Shown here in pieces: positions 48,003 through 56,494 of a stretch of 64,000 nucleotides of DNA; position 1 is the stretch's first letter, and every line of letters starts with the position of its first letter. The DNA is from SHZI01 sp041396045 (GTDB lineage: Bacteria > Pseudomonadota > Gammaproteobacteria > Steroidobacterales > GCA-2729495). Where the stretch lies: contig JAWKZI010000003.1 of the NCBI GenBank assembly GCA_041396045.1, positions 1 to 64,000 of the forward strand, written 5' to 3'. The translations under genes and the position numbers were made by a program. The notes beneath the pieces were generated by a model. The model was not told where the DNA came from and did not search any database. It saw only the letters and a program-made list of their open reading frames with translations.

Positions 48003-49819
48003 GTTGCACTCTCCACGGGGTTGCTTCCCCATGTTGGGCCCTGTACCGGGCCTCGGGATGGATCCTGTGATGAACGCTGGCCCCGAGACTGTTGCTCGAT
48101 GGCACGCTTGGTGTTGATCATCCCGGCATAGATCCCGCCCGCCGCCAGCAGCTGCTGCCGTGTGCCGCTTTCCGCCAGGCGCCCGCCTTCGAGGACGATG
48201 ATGCGATCCGCCTGCTCAATGGTGCTGAGGCGGTGGGCTATCAGCAGCACGGTCTTGTTTTCGGTAAGCCGCGCCAGTGCCCGATTCAACAGCGTCTCGG
48301 TTTCCACGTCGATCTGCGATGTCGGCTCATCCAGCACCACGATTGGCGCATCCTTCAGGAAGGCACGGGCGATGGCCAGGCGCTGGGCTTGTCCGCCGCT
48401 GAGCGCCATACCCTGGTCACCAACGCGGGTATTGAATCCGTCCGGCGTAGACCGGATGTAGTCGTAAAGCTCCGCTGACCTGGTGGCTGCGATGAGTTCG
48501 TCCTCGGTCGCATTTTCCCTGGCCACCCGCAGATTCTCCGCAATCGTCCCGTAGAAGAGGAACGGATCCTGTGGCACCAGTGCAATCTGCTGACGAATCC
48601 AGTCGAGCGCCAGATCCTTTGCTGGAATGCCATCGAACAGGATCGTGCCGGATTCCGGCTCAAGGGTGCGCAGCAACAGATTGGTCACCGTGGTCTTGCC
48701 GGATCCGCTACGTCCGATCAGCGCCACCGTCTCGTTGGGCTCCAGATTGAAACTCAGATTCTCGAGTGCCGGGACATCGGCCCCCGGATAACTGAAACTG
48801 ACGTTCCTGAATTCGATGTGGACAGCTTTGTCCGGCTTTGCTCCCGGATTGCGTCCCAGGCCGGCAATCACCGGCGCCTTCTCGTTCAGGAATTCAATCA
48901 CTTTCGCCGCCACTTCACGGCCGAGTGCGCCAGCAAAGAAGAATTCACCGATCAGCAGCAGTGTCCGGCTGAACTCCAGGCTGAGCAGTACCACCGCGAC
49001 GACTTCCCCGGGGGACATGAAACCGCCGGACCAGCGGTACAGGGCGACGCCCATCGCTACCGCCGTCGAAAACAGCGCAAACCCCAGCTCCAGAAACACG
49101 AACTGGAACTGTGCAACCGCCAGCAATTTCATGGTCAGGCGCCGCTGAACTTCGTTGCCGTCTTCCATCTGTTTGCCACGCCGCAGGCCCTCGTTGAACA
49201 TCTTGAGCGTGCTCATGCCCTGGATCGAATCCAGGTACTGGGAGCTGTTGCGGTTTTTGACTTCTTCGTTCTGCTTGCTGATCCGGCGGAAACCGCGGGC
49301 GGAGGAGCCCACAAACAGCGGTGTCAGTGGCACACCGGCCAGCGTCCAGAGGCCTACAACCCAGTCAATCGAAAAAATGGCCGCACAGAGGAAGAACGGG
49401 ATCGCTATGGCGACCCAGATCTGTACGAAGTAGACACTGAAATAGTAGTCGAGGTATTCGACGCCTTCAGTCGCCGTGTTGGCAACCTCACCGGTGCGTC
49501 GCTTGCCCAGCAATCCCGGTCCCAGCTTCACGACTTGCTGGTAGATCTGGTCGCGGACGTTGAGCTTGGCCTCGCTGGAGGCGCGGAACTGGCCAGTACG
49601 GAACAACCAGGCCAGGCCGGCCTTGAGCAGAACGAGGCCGACAAGGAGCCACAACCAGCTCTGAATCAGATTGGTACCATCAAGCGCTGCGTCGACGCTG
49701 AGGCCGAGCACATAATAAAGTGCGATCGTCGTCGGTATCGTCGCCAGACCAGCCACCAGGCCAACCTTGACCCACTTCATCGTGGCTGGCGTTACCAGCC
49801 GATCGTCGACTCCCAACAT
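47999..49819 (-). CDS. CydD-like ABC exporter half-transporter
   Basis: A 606-residue half-transporter with six membrane helices (about 20-310). The CydD-like core is VEYLDYYFSVYFVQIWVAIA, and DSIQGMSTLKMFNEG follows. The ATPase domain has Walker A GRSGSGKTT, signature LSGGQAQRLAIARAFL, Walker B IVVLDEPTSQID and IAHRLST. It likely forms a heterodimer with the downstream CydC-like protein, because the two genes overlap by 4 bases. It heads a five-gene same-strand run of export genes. The assignment to CydD proper is by resemblance, not proof. Confidence 0.85.
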   Translation of the reverse strand: MLGVDDRLVTPATMKWVKVGLVAGLATIPTTIALYYVLGLSVDAALDGTNLIQSWLWLLVGLVLLKAGLAWLFRTGQFRASSEAKLNVRDQIYQQVVKLGPGLLGKRRTGEVANTATEGVEYLDYYFSVYFVQIWVAIAIPFFLCAAIFSIDWVVGLWTLAGVPLTPLFVGSSARGFRRISKQNEEVKNRNSSQYLDSIQGMSTLKMFNEGLRRGKQMEDGNEVQRRLTMKLLAVAQFQFVFLELGFALFSTAVAMGVALYRWSGGFMSPGEVVAVVLLSLEFSRTLLLIGEFFFAGALGREVAAKVIEFLNEKAPVIAGLGRNPGAKPDKAVHIEFRNVSFSYPGADVPALENLSFNLEPNETVALIGRSGSGKTTVTNLLLRTLEPESGTILFDGIPAKDLALDWIRQQIALVPQDPFLFYGTIAENLRVARENATEDELIAATRSAELYDYIRSTPDGFNTRVGDQGMALSGGQAQRLAIARAFLKDAPIVVLDEPTSQIDVETETLLNRALARLTENKTVLLIAHRLSTIEQADRIIVLEGGRLAESGTRQQLLAAGGIYAGMINTKRAIEQQSRGQRSSQDPSRGPVQGPTWGSNPVESAT

Positions 49820-49953
49820 GTGGAGTGCTCCGTCAGTCCCTGCAAGCAGGTCATCGTAGACCCTAATCCGAGGTTGAAGGTCAAGAAACCGCCTTGACCC
49901 TGAACCCCGCTTGAAAGCGCAGCATACTGTGCTGCAATCAGACAGGTAGCCGA

Positions 49954-51345
49954 ATGACTGACTCCATCGGACGAACCAGCCACCGCCTGGGGCCGATCAG
50001 GCTGGCCCCCGGCGTGCGGCCACGACATGCCCTGGCTTACCTGTTTGCCGCATTCATCAGTATTGGCCTGTTCACCTACCTCACCACGCTGACCCCCTAT
50101 CTGCTCGAGGTCAATCTGGGATTGCCGAAGGATGAGCAGGGCACCGTGTCAGGCAACCTGCAGTTCTGGCAGGAGATCCTGGCGCTCGGCGTGATCGGTT
50201 GGTGGGGCGCGGTGTCTGATCGCCTCGGCCGTCGGCCCGTCTATGTCCTTGGCTTCATATTGCTGGCGCTGGCCTATGTACTGTATCCGACCGCCGAGTC
50301 AGTGCTGGAGCTGACCGCCTACCGACTGGTGTTTGGTCTGGCGCTGGCTGCCCTGTCTGCAATGCTGGCGGCAGTCCTGGCCGACTATGCCCACGAGGAC
50401 TCCCGCGGGAAGCTCACCGGCCTGGCCTTTCTGCTCAACGGTATCGGGGCCGTGTTGTTCTTCGTTTTCCTGACCCGTCTGCCGGCGTTTTACGCCGCAC
50501 CCAATATCTTCTCTGCCAGCGGCGCTGACGCGTTGCGGGCTGGCCACTACGCATACTGGACGATCGCGTGCCTCGCCCTGCTCGCGGCCATCGTCATGCT
50601 GGGTCTGAAGCCTGGGCCACCCGTGGCAGTGCGCAAAGGCGCCACTGTTGTCGAACTACTGCGCGATGGTCTGGCCGCCGCCCGCAATCCACGCATCGCC
50701 GTATCTTATGTTGGTGCCTTTGCCGCGCGGGCAGACATGGCAGTGATCAGTCTGTTTCTCGCGCTATGGATCGTGCAGGCCGCCACCAGTGCGTCAGCTT
50801 CACCGGATGAGGCGGTTGGCCGGGCGGGCATGATCACCGGCATGGCCCTGGTCGCGTCGATGATCTGGGCACCGATCTTCGGCCTCATAGCCGACCGTAT
50901 CGATCGGCTGACCTTGCTGTGTATCGGCTTTCTGCTGGCCGCCATCGGCTACGGCTGGGTGGCGTCGCTGGACGATATTCTCGCGCCCGCGGCGATTCCG
51001 GCCCTGCTGTGTCTGGGTATCGGTCAGTCCAGCACGATACTCAGCTCATCGGTACTGCTGGCCCAGGAAGCAGAGGCCGACATCAGAGGTTCGGTCTTTG
51101 GCCTTCAGACCCTGTTTGGCGCGGTCGGCATCCTGGCCCTGTCGGCTGGTGGGGGTGTGCTTTTCGACAAGCTGGGGCCGCACGCACCGGTTGTCGCGAT
51201 CAGTGCAGCGAACGGACTGGTGTTTCTGCTGGCGGTGGTGATCCGCGTGCGCGAAGTCCGGTCAGACTACCGGCGCAGGAGCAGACTTAGCCGCTCCTGC
51301 GCCGGTCGCATCCAACTACTTACCGGGCGCCGAAATTCTTCTTGA
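49954..51345 (+). CDS. MFS transporter
   Basis: A 463-residue major facilitator with about 12 helices. The signature loop between helices 2 and 3 reads WWGAVSDRLGRRPVYVLG, with the second-half equivalent FGLIADRIDRLTLL. The last ~30 residues (SDYRRRSRLSRSCAGR...) are basic and unusual. They are encoded by a strong hairpin and by the 3' end of the convergent receptor gene, so the original stop may have been lost or the tail is recent. The substrate is unknown. A GCAGCA-5-TGCTGC inverted repeat lies 18 bases before the start. Confidence 0.88.
   Translation: MTDSIGRTSHRLGPIRLAPGVRPRHALAYLFAAFISIGLFTYLTTLTPYLLEVNLGLPKDEQGTVSGNLQFWQEILALGVIGWWGAVSDRLGRRPVYVLGFILLALAYVLYPTAESVLELTAYRLVFGLALAALSAMLAAVLADYAHEDSRGKLTGLAFLLNGIGAVLFFVFLTRLPAFYAAPNIFSASGADALRAGHYAYWTIACLALLAAIVMLGLKPGPPVAVRKGATVVELLRDGLAAARNPRIAVSYVGAFAARADMAVISLFLALWIVQAATSASASPDEAVGRAGMITGMALVASMIWAPIFGLIADRIDRLTLLCIGFLLAAIGYGWVASLDDILAPAAIPALLCLGIGQSSTILSSSVLLAQEAEADIRGSVFGLQTLFGAVGILALSAGGGVLFDKLGPHAPVVAISAANGLVFLLAVVIRVREVRSDYRRRSRLSRSCAGRIQLLTGRRNSS
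51269..51306. terminator. strong hairpin between convergent MFS and TonB-receptor genes
   Basis: A perfect 14-base inverted repeat (arms 51269-51282 and 51293-51306, core GCAGGAGC and GCTCCTGC) with a 10-base loop. It lies inside the last codons of the MFS gene and just after the stop of the receptor gene on the other strand. It suits termination for the receptor transcript. No T tract follows on either side. Confidence 0.5.
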
Positions 51346-53719
51346 AGGTGATATTCCAGGTACGCGGATCCTGGTAGTAGGGCTGGTTTGCCAGGCCCGA
51401 TACCAGCATGGTCCGATCGTTACAGTTCTTGCACTGGGCGACGACTGACCAGTTCTGTGTCCGGTTGGCCAGCTCCAGCGAGGCGTCGTAAGTCGTGTAG
51501 CCGTCGGAGATGAACTGGGGCAGACCGGCGCTGTAAACGTTGTTCTCGCCCACCGAGTAAAGATAAGCACTCGGAATCAGGTCGTAGGTCGAACTCAATG
51601 CCCAAACATAGCTGCCACCGAAGGTGAGTGTGTAGTCCGGTACCCGCAGTACGGGGGCGATATTGCCATTCGGGTCGATGATGCCGGTACCGCAACTCGA
51701 AGTTACCCCGTTTTGACAATCCTGCTGCTGCTGGAGCACAACCGGGTTCAGCTTCTTGTAGTCGGCATCACCGATACCGCCACTCAAAAGGATGGTCAGG
51801 TTGTCGATCGGCTGGGCGATGAACTCGGCTTCAAGACCCTTGCTCTTCAGATCCGCATAGTTCCGGGTGATGAACACCACCTGGCCACTGGGCGGCTGAT
51901 ACCCGGTGGGTATCTGGAAATCCGACACATCCATGTAGTACGCCGTCAAATTGGCGCGCAACTGCCCGTCAAACCATTCTGAACGCATACCCAGTTCGTA
52001 GGACCAGACCTTCTCCGGGCCGAAAGGAATGAGCTGGTCAGGCGTAGTGCCTCGCGCGTTCCAACCGCCGGACTTGAAGCCTCGGGTGGCGGACGCGTAG
52101 AAATTGAGGTCATCATTCACTGTGTACTGCAACGCCAGGCGCGGCGTCCACAGCTGCACATCCTGGTCCCGCGGAATATTGGCCAGGGACGGGTTGATGG
52201 CGTTCAGGTTGTCCATGTTGACGGAGCTGAGATCGTTGTCTGAGATCCCGTCGCCGTTTGCATCCTGAAAGCACGACTGGGATGACTGGCAAGGCTGGTT
52301 GTCAGAGAAGGAAACGTCCTTCTTCTCATCCGTGTAGCGCACGCCCAGCGTTGCGGTCCAATGCTCCAGGAAAGTGTAGTCAGCCTGTGCATAGACGGCC
52401 CAGCTCTTCGTGTTGTTCTTCATTATCCGGTCGGCCAGAACCAGCGGGAAAAAGCTGCCATTGGGCTGGAACGGTGGAGCCGTCAGGCCCAGATCGAAAT
52501 CCAGCAGATCACCGAAGTCCGTCTTGTTGTATTCATCCAGGTAGTAGACACCGGTGACGTACTCCAGGTCGTCACCGATGTTGCCGGCGAACTTGAACTC
52601 CTGGGAAAACTGCTCGTGCTTGCTGTCGTTGGCGACCAGAAAGCCACCGTAGGGTGACGGCGGCTGACCAAAATTTGCCCGGTTTTTCACGTTGCCATCG
52701 GTGAAGTCCAGGGCGAATTCCTGCGTAAAGTCACGCCAGCCCGTGATGGCGCTCAAGGTGCCGGCAGATGTCTTCCAGTCAATATTCATCTGGGCATTGA
52801 AGGCTTCAACCTCGTTGCCCAGGCCATAATTCCGCTTGTCTCCTGTAAAGAACGATGAGAGTGCACCGCCGTTCTCGGAGAACCCGGTGTGGCTGATTCG
52901 CTCGCTGCCGCTTTTCAGGTTGACGATGTTGATTTTGTCTTCGTCCTCGTAGTCGACGGACAGATCAACAGTGACATCATCGTTGGCCAGCCAGCGAATG
53001 GCGCCACGGAATCCGTAGTTGTCCTCACTGTTCAGCGTTTCACCCGTCGTCTGGTTCTTCACATAGCCGTCGTCGTTGATGTAATACGCCGACAGTTTGC
53101 TGAACACGCGGTCAGAAATCGGCAGATCAACACTGCCGCGGACGTTGTAGCGATCGAATTCACCGAACCCGCCTTCGATAAAGCCACCGAACTCTTCGGC
53201 AGGCTTTTTCATGATGATGCGCACAGCGCCGCCTGTGGTATTGCGGCCAAACAGGGTGCCCTGCGGTCCGCGCAGCACCTCGATGCGGTCTACATCGAAG
53301 AGCGTGAAGTTATTGGCGTTCTGTCGGGCGACATAAATGTCATCGATATAGCTGCCGACCGGCGGGTCAAAGGTGGCAATGGATTCGGAGTTTCCCAGTC
53401 CCCGCAAGGTATAGGCATTGGCAGTGCCGAGTCCCGTATTGTTGTGCCCGATCATGTTGGGGACTAGATGGGCGGCATCCAGGGCATCAGTGACCTGCAA
53501 GCGCTCGAGCTGGTCGGCGCTGTAGGCCGTAATGGCCAGGGGAACATCCTGCACCTGCTGCTCACGGCGCTGGGCCGTAACAATGATTTCAGCAATCGCG
53601 GAGGATGAATCCGACGATGGTGTCTGGGCCACAACCGTGGCCGGCAACAACAACGTGGCGACGAGTGGCAGGGGTAGCAAACAGAGGATGTAGCGAATTC
53701 GGGCTGCGACGGAATTCAT
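51320..53719 (-). CDS. TonB-dependent outer-membrane receptor
   Basis: The start at 53719 (MNSVAARIRY) gives a signal peptide cleaved after VVAQ, about 799 residues in all. A TonB-box-like IAEIIVTAQRR is followed by the plug domain (LRGLGN.., VLRGPQGTLFGRNTTGGAVRI). A 22-strand barrel with OMR-type segments (FKSGGWNARG, ELGMRSEWFDGQLRANLTAYYMD) completes it. Such receptors of environmental proteobacteria import siderophores, oligosaccharides or aromatic and steroid-like compounds. The C-terminus ends NITFKKNFGAR, without the usual terminal Phe. Its 3' end overlaps the convergent MFS gene by 26 bases. Confidence 0.93.
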   Translation of the reverse strand: MNSVAARIRYILCLLPLPLVATLLLPATVVAQTPSSDSSSAIAEIIVTAQRREQQVQDVPLAITAYSADQLERLQVTDALDAAHLVPNMIGHNNTGLGTANAYTLRGLGNSESIATFDPPVGSYIDDIYVARQNANNFTLFDVDRIEVLRGPQGTLFGRNTTGGAVRIIMKKPAEEFGGFIEGGFGEFDRYNVRGSVDLPISDRVFSKLSAYYINDDGYVKNQTTGETLNSEDNYGFRGAIRWLANDDVTVDLSVDYEDEDKINIVNLKSGSERISHTGFSENGGALSSFFTGDKRNYGLGNEVEAFNAQMNIDWKTSAGTLSAITGWRDFTQEFALDFTDGNVKNRANFGQPPSPYGGFLVANDSKHEQFSQEFKFAGNIGDDLEYVTGVYYLDEYNKTDFGDLLDFDLGLTAPPFQPNGSFFPLVLADRIMKNNTKSWAVYAQADYTFLEHWTATLGVRYTDEKKDVSFSDNQPCQSSQSCFQDANGDGISDNDLSSVNMDNLNAINPSLANIPRDQDVQLWTPRLALQYTVNDDLNFYASATRGFKSGGWNARGTTPDQLIPFGPEKVWSYELGMRSEWFDGQLRANLTAYYMDVSDFQIPTGYQPPSGQVVFITRNYADLKSKGLEAEFIAQPIDNLTILLSGGIGDADYKKLNPVVLQQQQDCQNGVTSSCGTGIIDPNGNIAPVLRVPDYTLTFGGSYVWALSSTYDLIPSAYLYSVGENNVYSAGLPQFISDGYTTYDASLELANRTQNWSVVAQCKNCNDRTMLVSGLANQPYYQDPRTWNITFKKNFGAR

Positions 53720-54099
53720 TGACGGTACTCCATGTGGCGTCAAAGCAACAAGCATTATTCTGATAAGAATGCAAGTGACTGTTTAACACATAATGGCCGC
53801 GGTGCAAATCCGTACGTCTGCGTGACGCTCACCGCCCGACGATTACCAGATAGCCGATTCATGCGGCAATCCAGTCGCTTTTCGCCGTTCCTGATTCATG
53901 ATTTTCGAAGTCTGCTGTTTGTCATCGGTTGGGTCTTTTGCGGGACGACTTTTTGCTGATTCACAGCGATGTCGTGCCCAACCAACAGCACCCACAAGTA
54001 ACCGGAAAACGCCATATCGATGAATACCACGCTGAGCCTGATTACCGTACTCGCATCGTCATACCGCAACGGAATCAGACTGACGACGACGACGCGACT
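53720..54099. other. 380-base intergenic region without a gene
   Basis: This gap lies between the TonB-receptor start and the end of the LysR gene. No open frame here looks coding. It must contain the receptor promoter. It is clearly richer in A and T than its surroundings, especially 53720-53790 and 53860-53960. One palindrome (see 53752-53772) is the only structure noticed. Confidence 0.5.
53752..53772. promoter_or_regulatory. candidate operator upstream of TonB receptor
   Basis: A 21-base imperfect palindrome with ends GCATT and AATGC (8 of 10 pairs) that contains TGATAAGAAT. It lies 33 bases upstream of the receptor ATG. Size and A/T character recall a Fur-type box, which would fit a TonB receptor, but the match to the Fur consensus is poor. 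Another repressor is equally possible. Confidence 0.3.
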
Positions 54100-54996
54100 T
54101 CAACTCCGCAGCGGTCGTGCTGGTTCGGTAGCCAGAACCACTTGCAGCCACGCACGAAAGGCACTCGACAGACTGTTGAGCGCCGCGCCAGCGTGCCACA
54201 GAACGTAGTAGGAAAATTGATCCTCAATCGCACCCTCGAAGGGGCGAATCAATCGACCATTGGCCAGATCATCGGCCGCGAACAAGCTTCGTGCCAGAGC
54301 GACACCCTCGCCCGCGACTGCCGCTTCAAGCAGCATCGCCGAGTCGCTCACAAGCAGGCCCTCGCCCGGTTCGTCTATCTTGAGCTGCGCGGCGCGCAGC
54401 CATGGCCCCCAGGGTTGCCAGGCATGCCGCAAGAGGCGGCAATGCGACAGGTCCTGCGGCTTCTTCAGCCGATGTACCTCCCGATACGCCGGACTACAGA
54501 CCGGAAACAGCACCTCACCGGCGATGCGTTCACTCGCCGCATTCGGCCAATCGCCACTGCCATAACGAATGGCGACGTCGACGCCATGGCTGAGGAAGTC
54601 CTGCAGATCCGCTGTGGAGCGGACCTCCACAGTGGCGCGTGGGAACCGCGATGAAAATGCTCCCAGCCGCTTGACCAGCCAGCGGGTCGCCAGGGCCGGG
54701 TGTACACCGATTACCAGCCGGCCCGGTTGGCCCAACGGGTCGTTTGGCAATGACCGCTCCAGCAAAGTCAGGGCTTCGCGGACATGCACCAGCAGCGTGA
54801 CGGCCTCGCGTGAGGGCAACATGGCCCGGCCTACGCGCCGGAACAGACTGATACCGAGCTGTGACTCGAACTCGCGGATGCGGTGGCTGATGGCGCCGTG
54901 GGTAACGCCAAGCTCTGCCGCTGCGGCCGAATAGTTCTCATGGCGCGCCGCAGCCTCAAAGGCGCGCAGCGTCTGCATTGAGGGAAGGCGCTTCAT
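54100..54996 (-). CDS. LysR-family transcriptional regulator (GcvA-like)
   Basis: From the ATG at 54996 (MKRLPSMQTLRAFEAA) the protein has 298 residues. The N-terminal winged helix reads FEAAARHENYSAAAAELGVTHGAISHRIREFESQLG, typical of the GcvA group. The periplasmic-binding-protein-like effector domain follows (LVIGVHPALATRWLVKRLGAF). It diverges from the MFS carrier gene across a 148-base region with a LysR-type palindrome, so it probably controls that carrier and the operon behind it. The inducer is unknown. Confidence 0.92.
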   Translation of the reverse strand: MKRLPSMQTLRAFEAAARHENYSAAAAELGVTHGAISHRIREFESQLGISLFRRVGRAMLPSREAVTLLVHVREALTLLERSLPNDPLGQPGRLVIGVHPALATRWLVKRLGAFSSRFPRATVEVRSTADLQDFLSHGVDVAIRYGSGDWPNAASERIAGEVLFPVCSPAYREVHRLKKPQDLSHCRLLRHAWQPWGPWLRAAQLKIDEPGEGLLVSDSAMLLEAAVAGEGVALARSLFAADDLANGRLIRPFEGAIEDQFSYYVLWHAGAALNSLSSAFRAWLQVVLATEPARPLRS

Positions 54997-55003
54997 CGCA
55001 GTA

Positions 55004-55022
55004 GTGTGACCAATTTTCACAC
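55004..55022. promoter_or_regulatory. LysR-type operator (T-N11-A palindrome)
   Basis: The 19-base element GTGTGA-N7-TCACAC is a perfect inverted repeat that contains the T-N11-A core (T at 55007, A at 55019). It lies 8 bases upstream of the LysR start in the divergent promoter region. It is a good candidate for autoregulation and activation of the divergent MFS operon. The seven-base spacer argues against a CRP site, which has six. Confidence 0.55.
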
Positions 55023-55144
55023 TTCTCGCCAATTCAAATCGTTTGGATTCCCGGCAACTGCGACGCAGTATCCGCTACTGCACCGGGGGGCTGCATGCAT
55101 TGAGCCAGAGCGTAGCAAGCGTCGCGATTTTACCTGTGGCCGCA

Positions 55145-56494
55145 ATGCCGGTTGGGTCCCGACGCTATGCGTGGTACGTCGTCGTGCTGCTGATGGTGAC
55201 CCAGATCGTGTCGTATATCGACCGGTTTCTGCCCAGCCTGCTGGTTGCGCCGATCAAGGCGGACCTGCAACTCACGGATTTTGAAGTAGGGCTGCTGCTC
55301 GGTCCGGCCTTCGGCATCTTCTATGTCTTTGTCGGTATCCCGATTGGCTGGCTCGCAGACCGCGTCAGCCGGCGCGGCATCCTGGCCGCCGGCATTGCCT
55401 TGTGGTGCACCATGACCGCGGCCGCCGGCCTGGTCAAAAGTTTTGTGCCGCTGTTTGGCGCCCGGATGGGGGTCGGCCTCGGCGAGGCGACGATTGCGCC
55501 GTGCGCCATATCGCTGATCAGCGACTATTTTCCGCGGGCCAACCGGGCACCAGCCATCAGCCTGTTCATGGCCGGCACGTTTCTTGGCGCGGGCTCCGCG
55601 TTCCTGTTCGGCGGGCCGCTGGTCCAGATGATCATGGAGATGCCAGCGTTGGTCCTGCCGGTAGTTGGCCAGCTGCGCCCCTGGCAGATGGCTTTCCTGT
55701 GCGTCGGACTGCCCGGGTTCCTGCTGTCCGGCATGATGTTCACGATTCGCGAACCGCGACGGACGGATCAGGTCGTTCGCGGCCTGGATGCGGCACCAGG
55801 CAGCCACGCCCCCTTCAGTGCAGCGCTCAGCTACATCCGGCACCGCTGGCGTGCATTTGGCACCTTGTTTGTCGGCTCGGCAGCGGTAGTCACGATGGGC
55901 TCGCTGGCGTTCTGGAACGTCGCGCTGTTCGACCGCACCTGGGGCTGGGAGGTCCGCGAGGTCGGCATCGCTACCGGCACGCTGTTCTTCATCGGCGGGC
56001 CCATCGGTACGCTGCTGGGTGTGTATCTGACAAGGCGCTGGCTGGCAGCTGGCCGGCGGGATGCAACATTGCGTGCACTGTGGGTGGGCCTGGTGCTTGC
56101 CGTACCGGGATTTGCCTTGTACCCGGTGATGCCGACTGCTGAACTCTCGGTGTGTGCCTTGCTGCTCGCCTTCACCGGTCAGGCAGCGGCAGCTGCAGCG
56201 GGACCGGCCTCGCTCACACTGATCGCGCCGGGCCAGATGAAGTCACAGGCGGTCGCCGTCTATTACCTCTTCATCGGCGTGTTTGGCCAGTTGCTGGGTC
56301 CGCCGCCGGTTGGTGTGATGACCGATCTGTTTGGCGATCCCGGACACTTGCGCTACGCCATGACGATTGAAGCCGTCACTATCGGCGCCATAGCGCTGGT
56401 GCTGGTAGCCCTCGGCATGGGCCATTACCGGCGCGCCGCCATCGAGCTTGAAGAACTGAGTGAGCCAGACGAAGTGCAGGTGTCGAATGCCTGA
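55145..56494 (+). CDS. MFS transporter (Spinster-like)
   Basis: The ATG at 55145 (MPVGSRRYAWYVVVLLMVTQIVSYIDRFL) is chosen over one 102 bases upstream because the first membrane helix then starts at about residue 9. The protein has 449 residues with 12 helices. DLQLTDFEVGLLLGPAFGIFYVFVGIPIGWLADRVSRR is the Spinster-type start, with GARMGVGLGEATIAPCAISLISDYFP in helix 4-5. In environmental proteobacteria such carriers often lie beside TonB receptors for hydrophobic carbon sources. The stop overlaps the next gene's start by 8 bases, and this is the first gene of the accessory operon. Confidence 0.9.
   Translation: MPVGSRRYAWYVVVLLMVTQIVSYIDRFLPSLLVAPIKADLQLTDFEVGLLLGPAFGIFYVFVGIPIGWLADRVSRRGILAAGIALWCTMTAAAGLVKSFVPLFGARMGVGLGEATIAPCAISLISDYFPRANRAPAISLFMAGTFLGAGSAFLFGGPLVQMIMEMPALVLPVVGQLRPWQMAFLCVGLPGFLLSGMMFTIREPRRTDQVVRGLDAAPGSHAPFSAALSYIRHRWRAFGTLFVGSAAVVTMGSLAFWNVALFDRTWGWEVREVGIATGTLFFIGGPIGTLLGVYLTRRWLAAGRRDATLRALWVGLVLAVPGFALYPVMPTAELSVCALLLAFTGQAAAAAAGPASLTLIAPGQMKSQAVAVYYLFIGVFGQLLGPPPVGVMTDLFGDPGHLRYAMTIEAVTIGAIALVLVALGMGHYRRAAIELEELSEPDEVQVSNA

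Noticed and set aside
53732..53959. 75-residue open frame upstream of the TonB receptor
   Set aside because: No ribosome site, no family resemblance and cysteine/serine-rich random-looking sequence in an AT-rich promoter region.
55004..55022. CRP binding site (TGTGA...TCACA)
   Set aside because: The spacer is seven bases rather than six, and the position next to a LysR gene with a T-N11-A core fits a LysR operator better.
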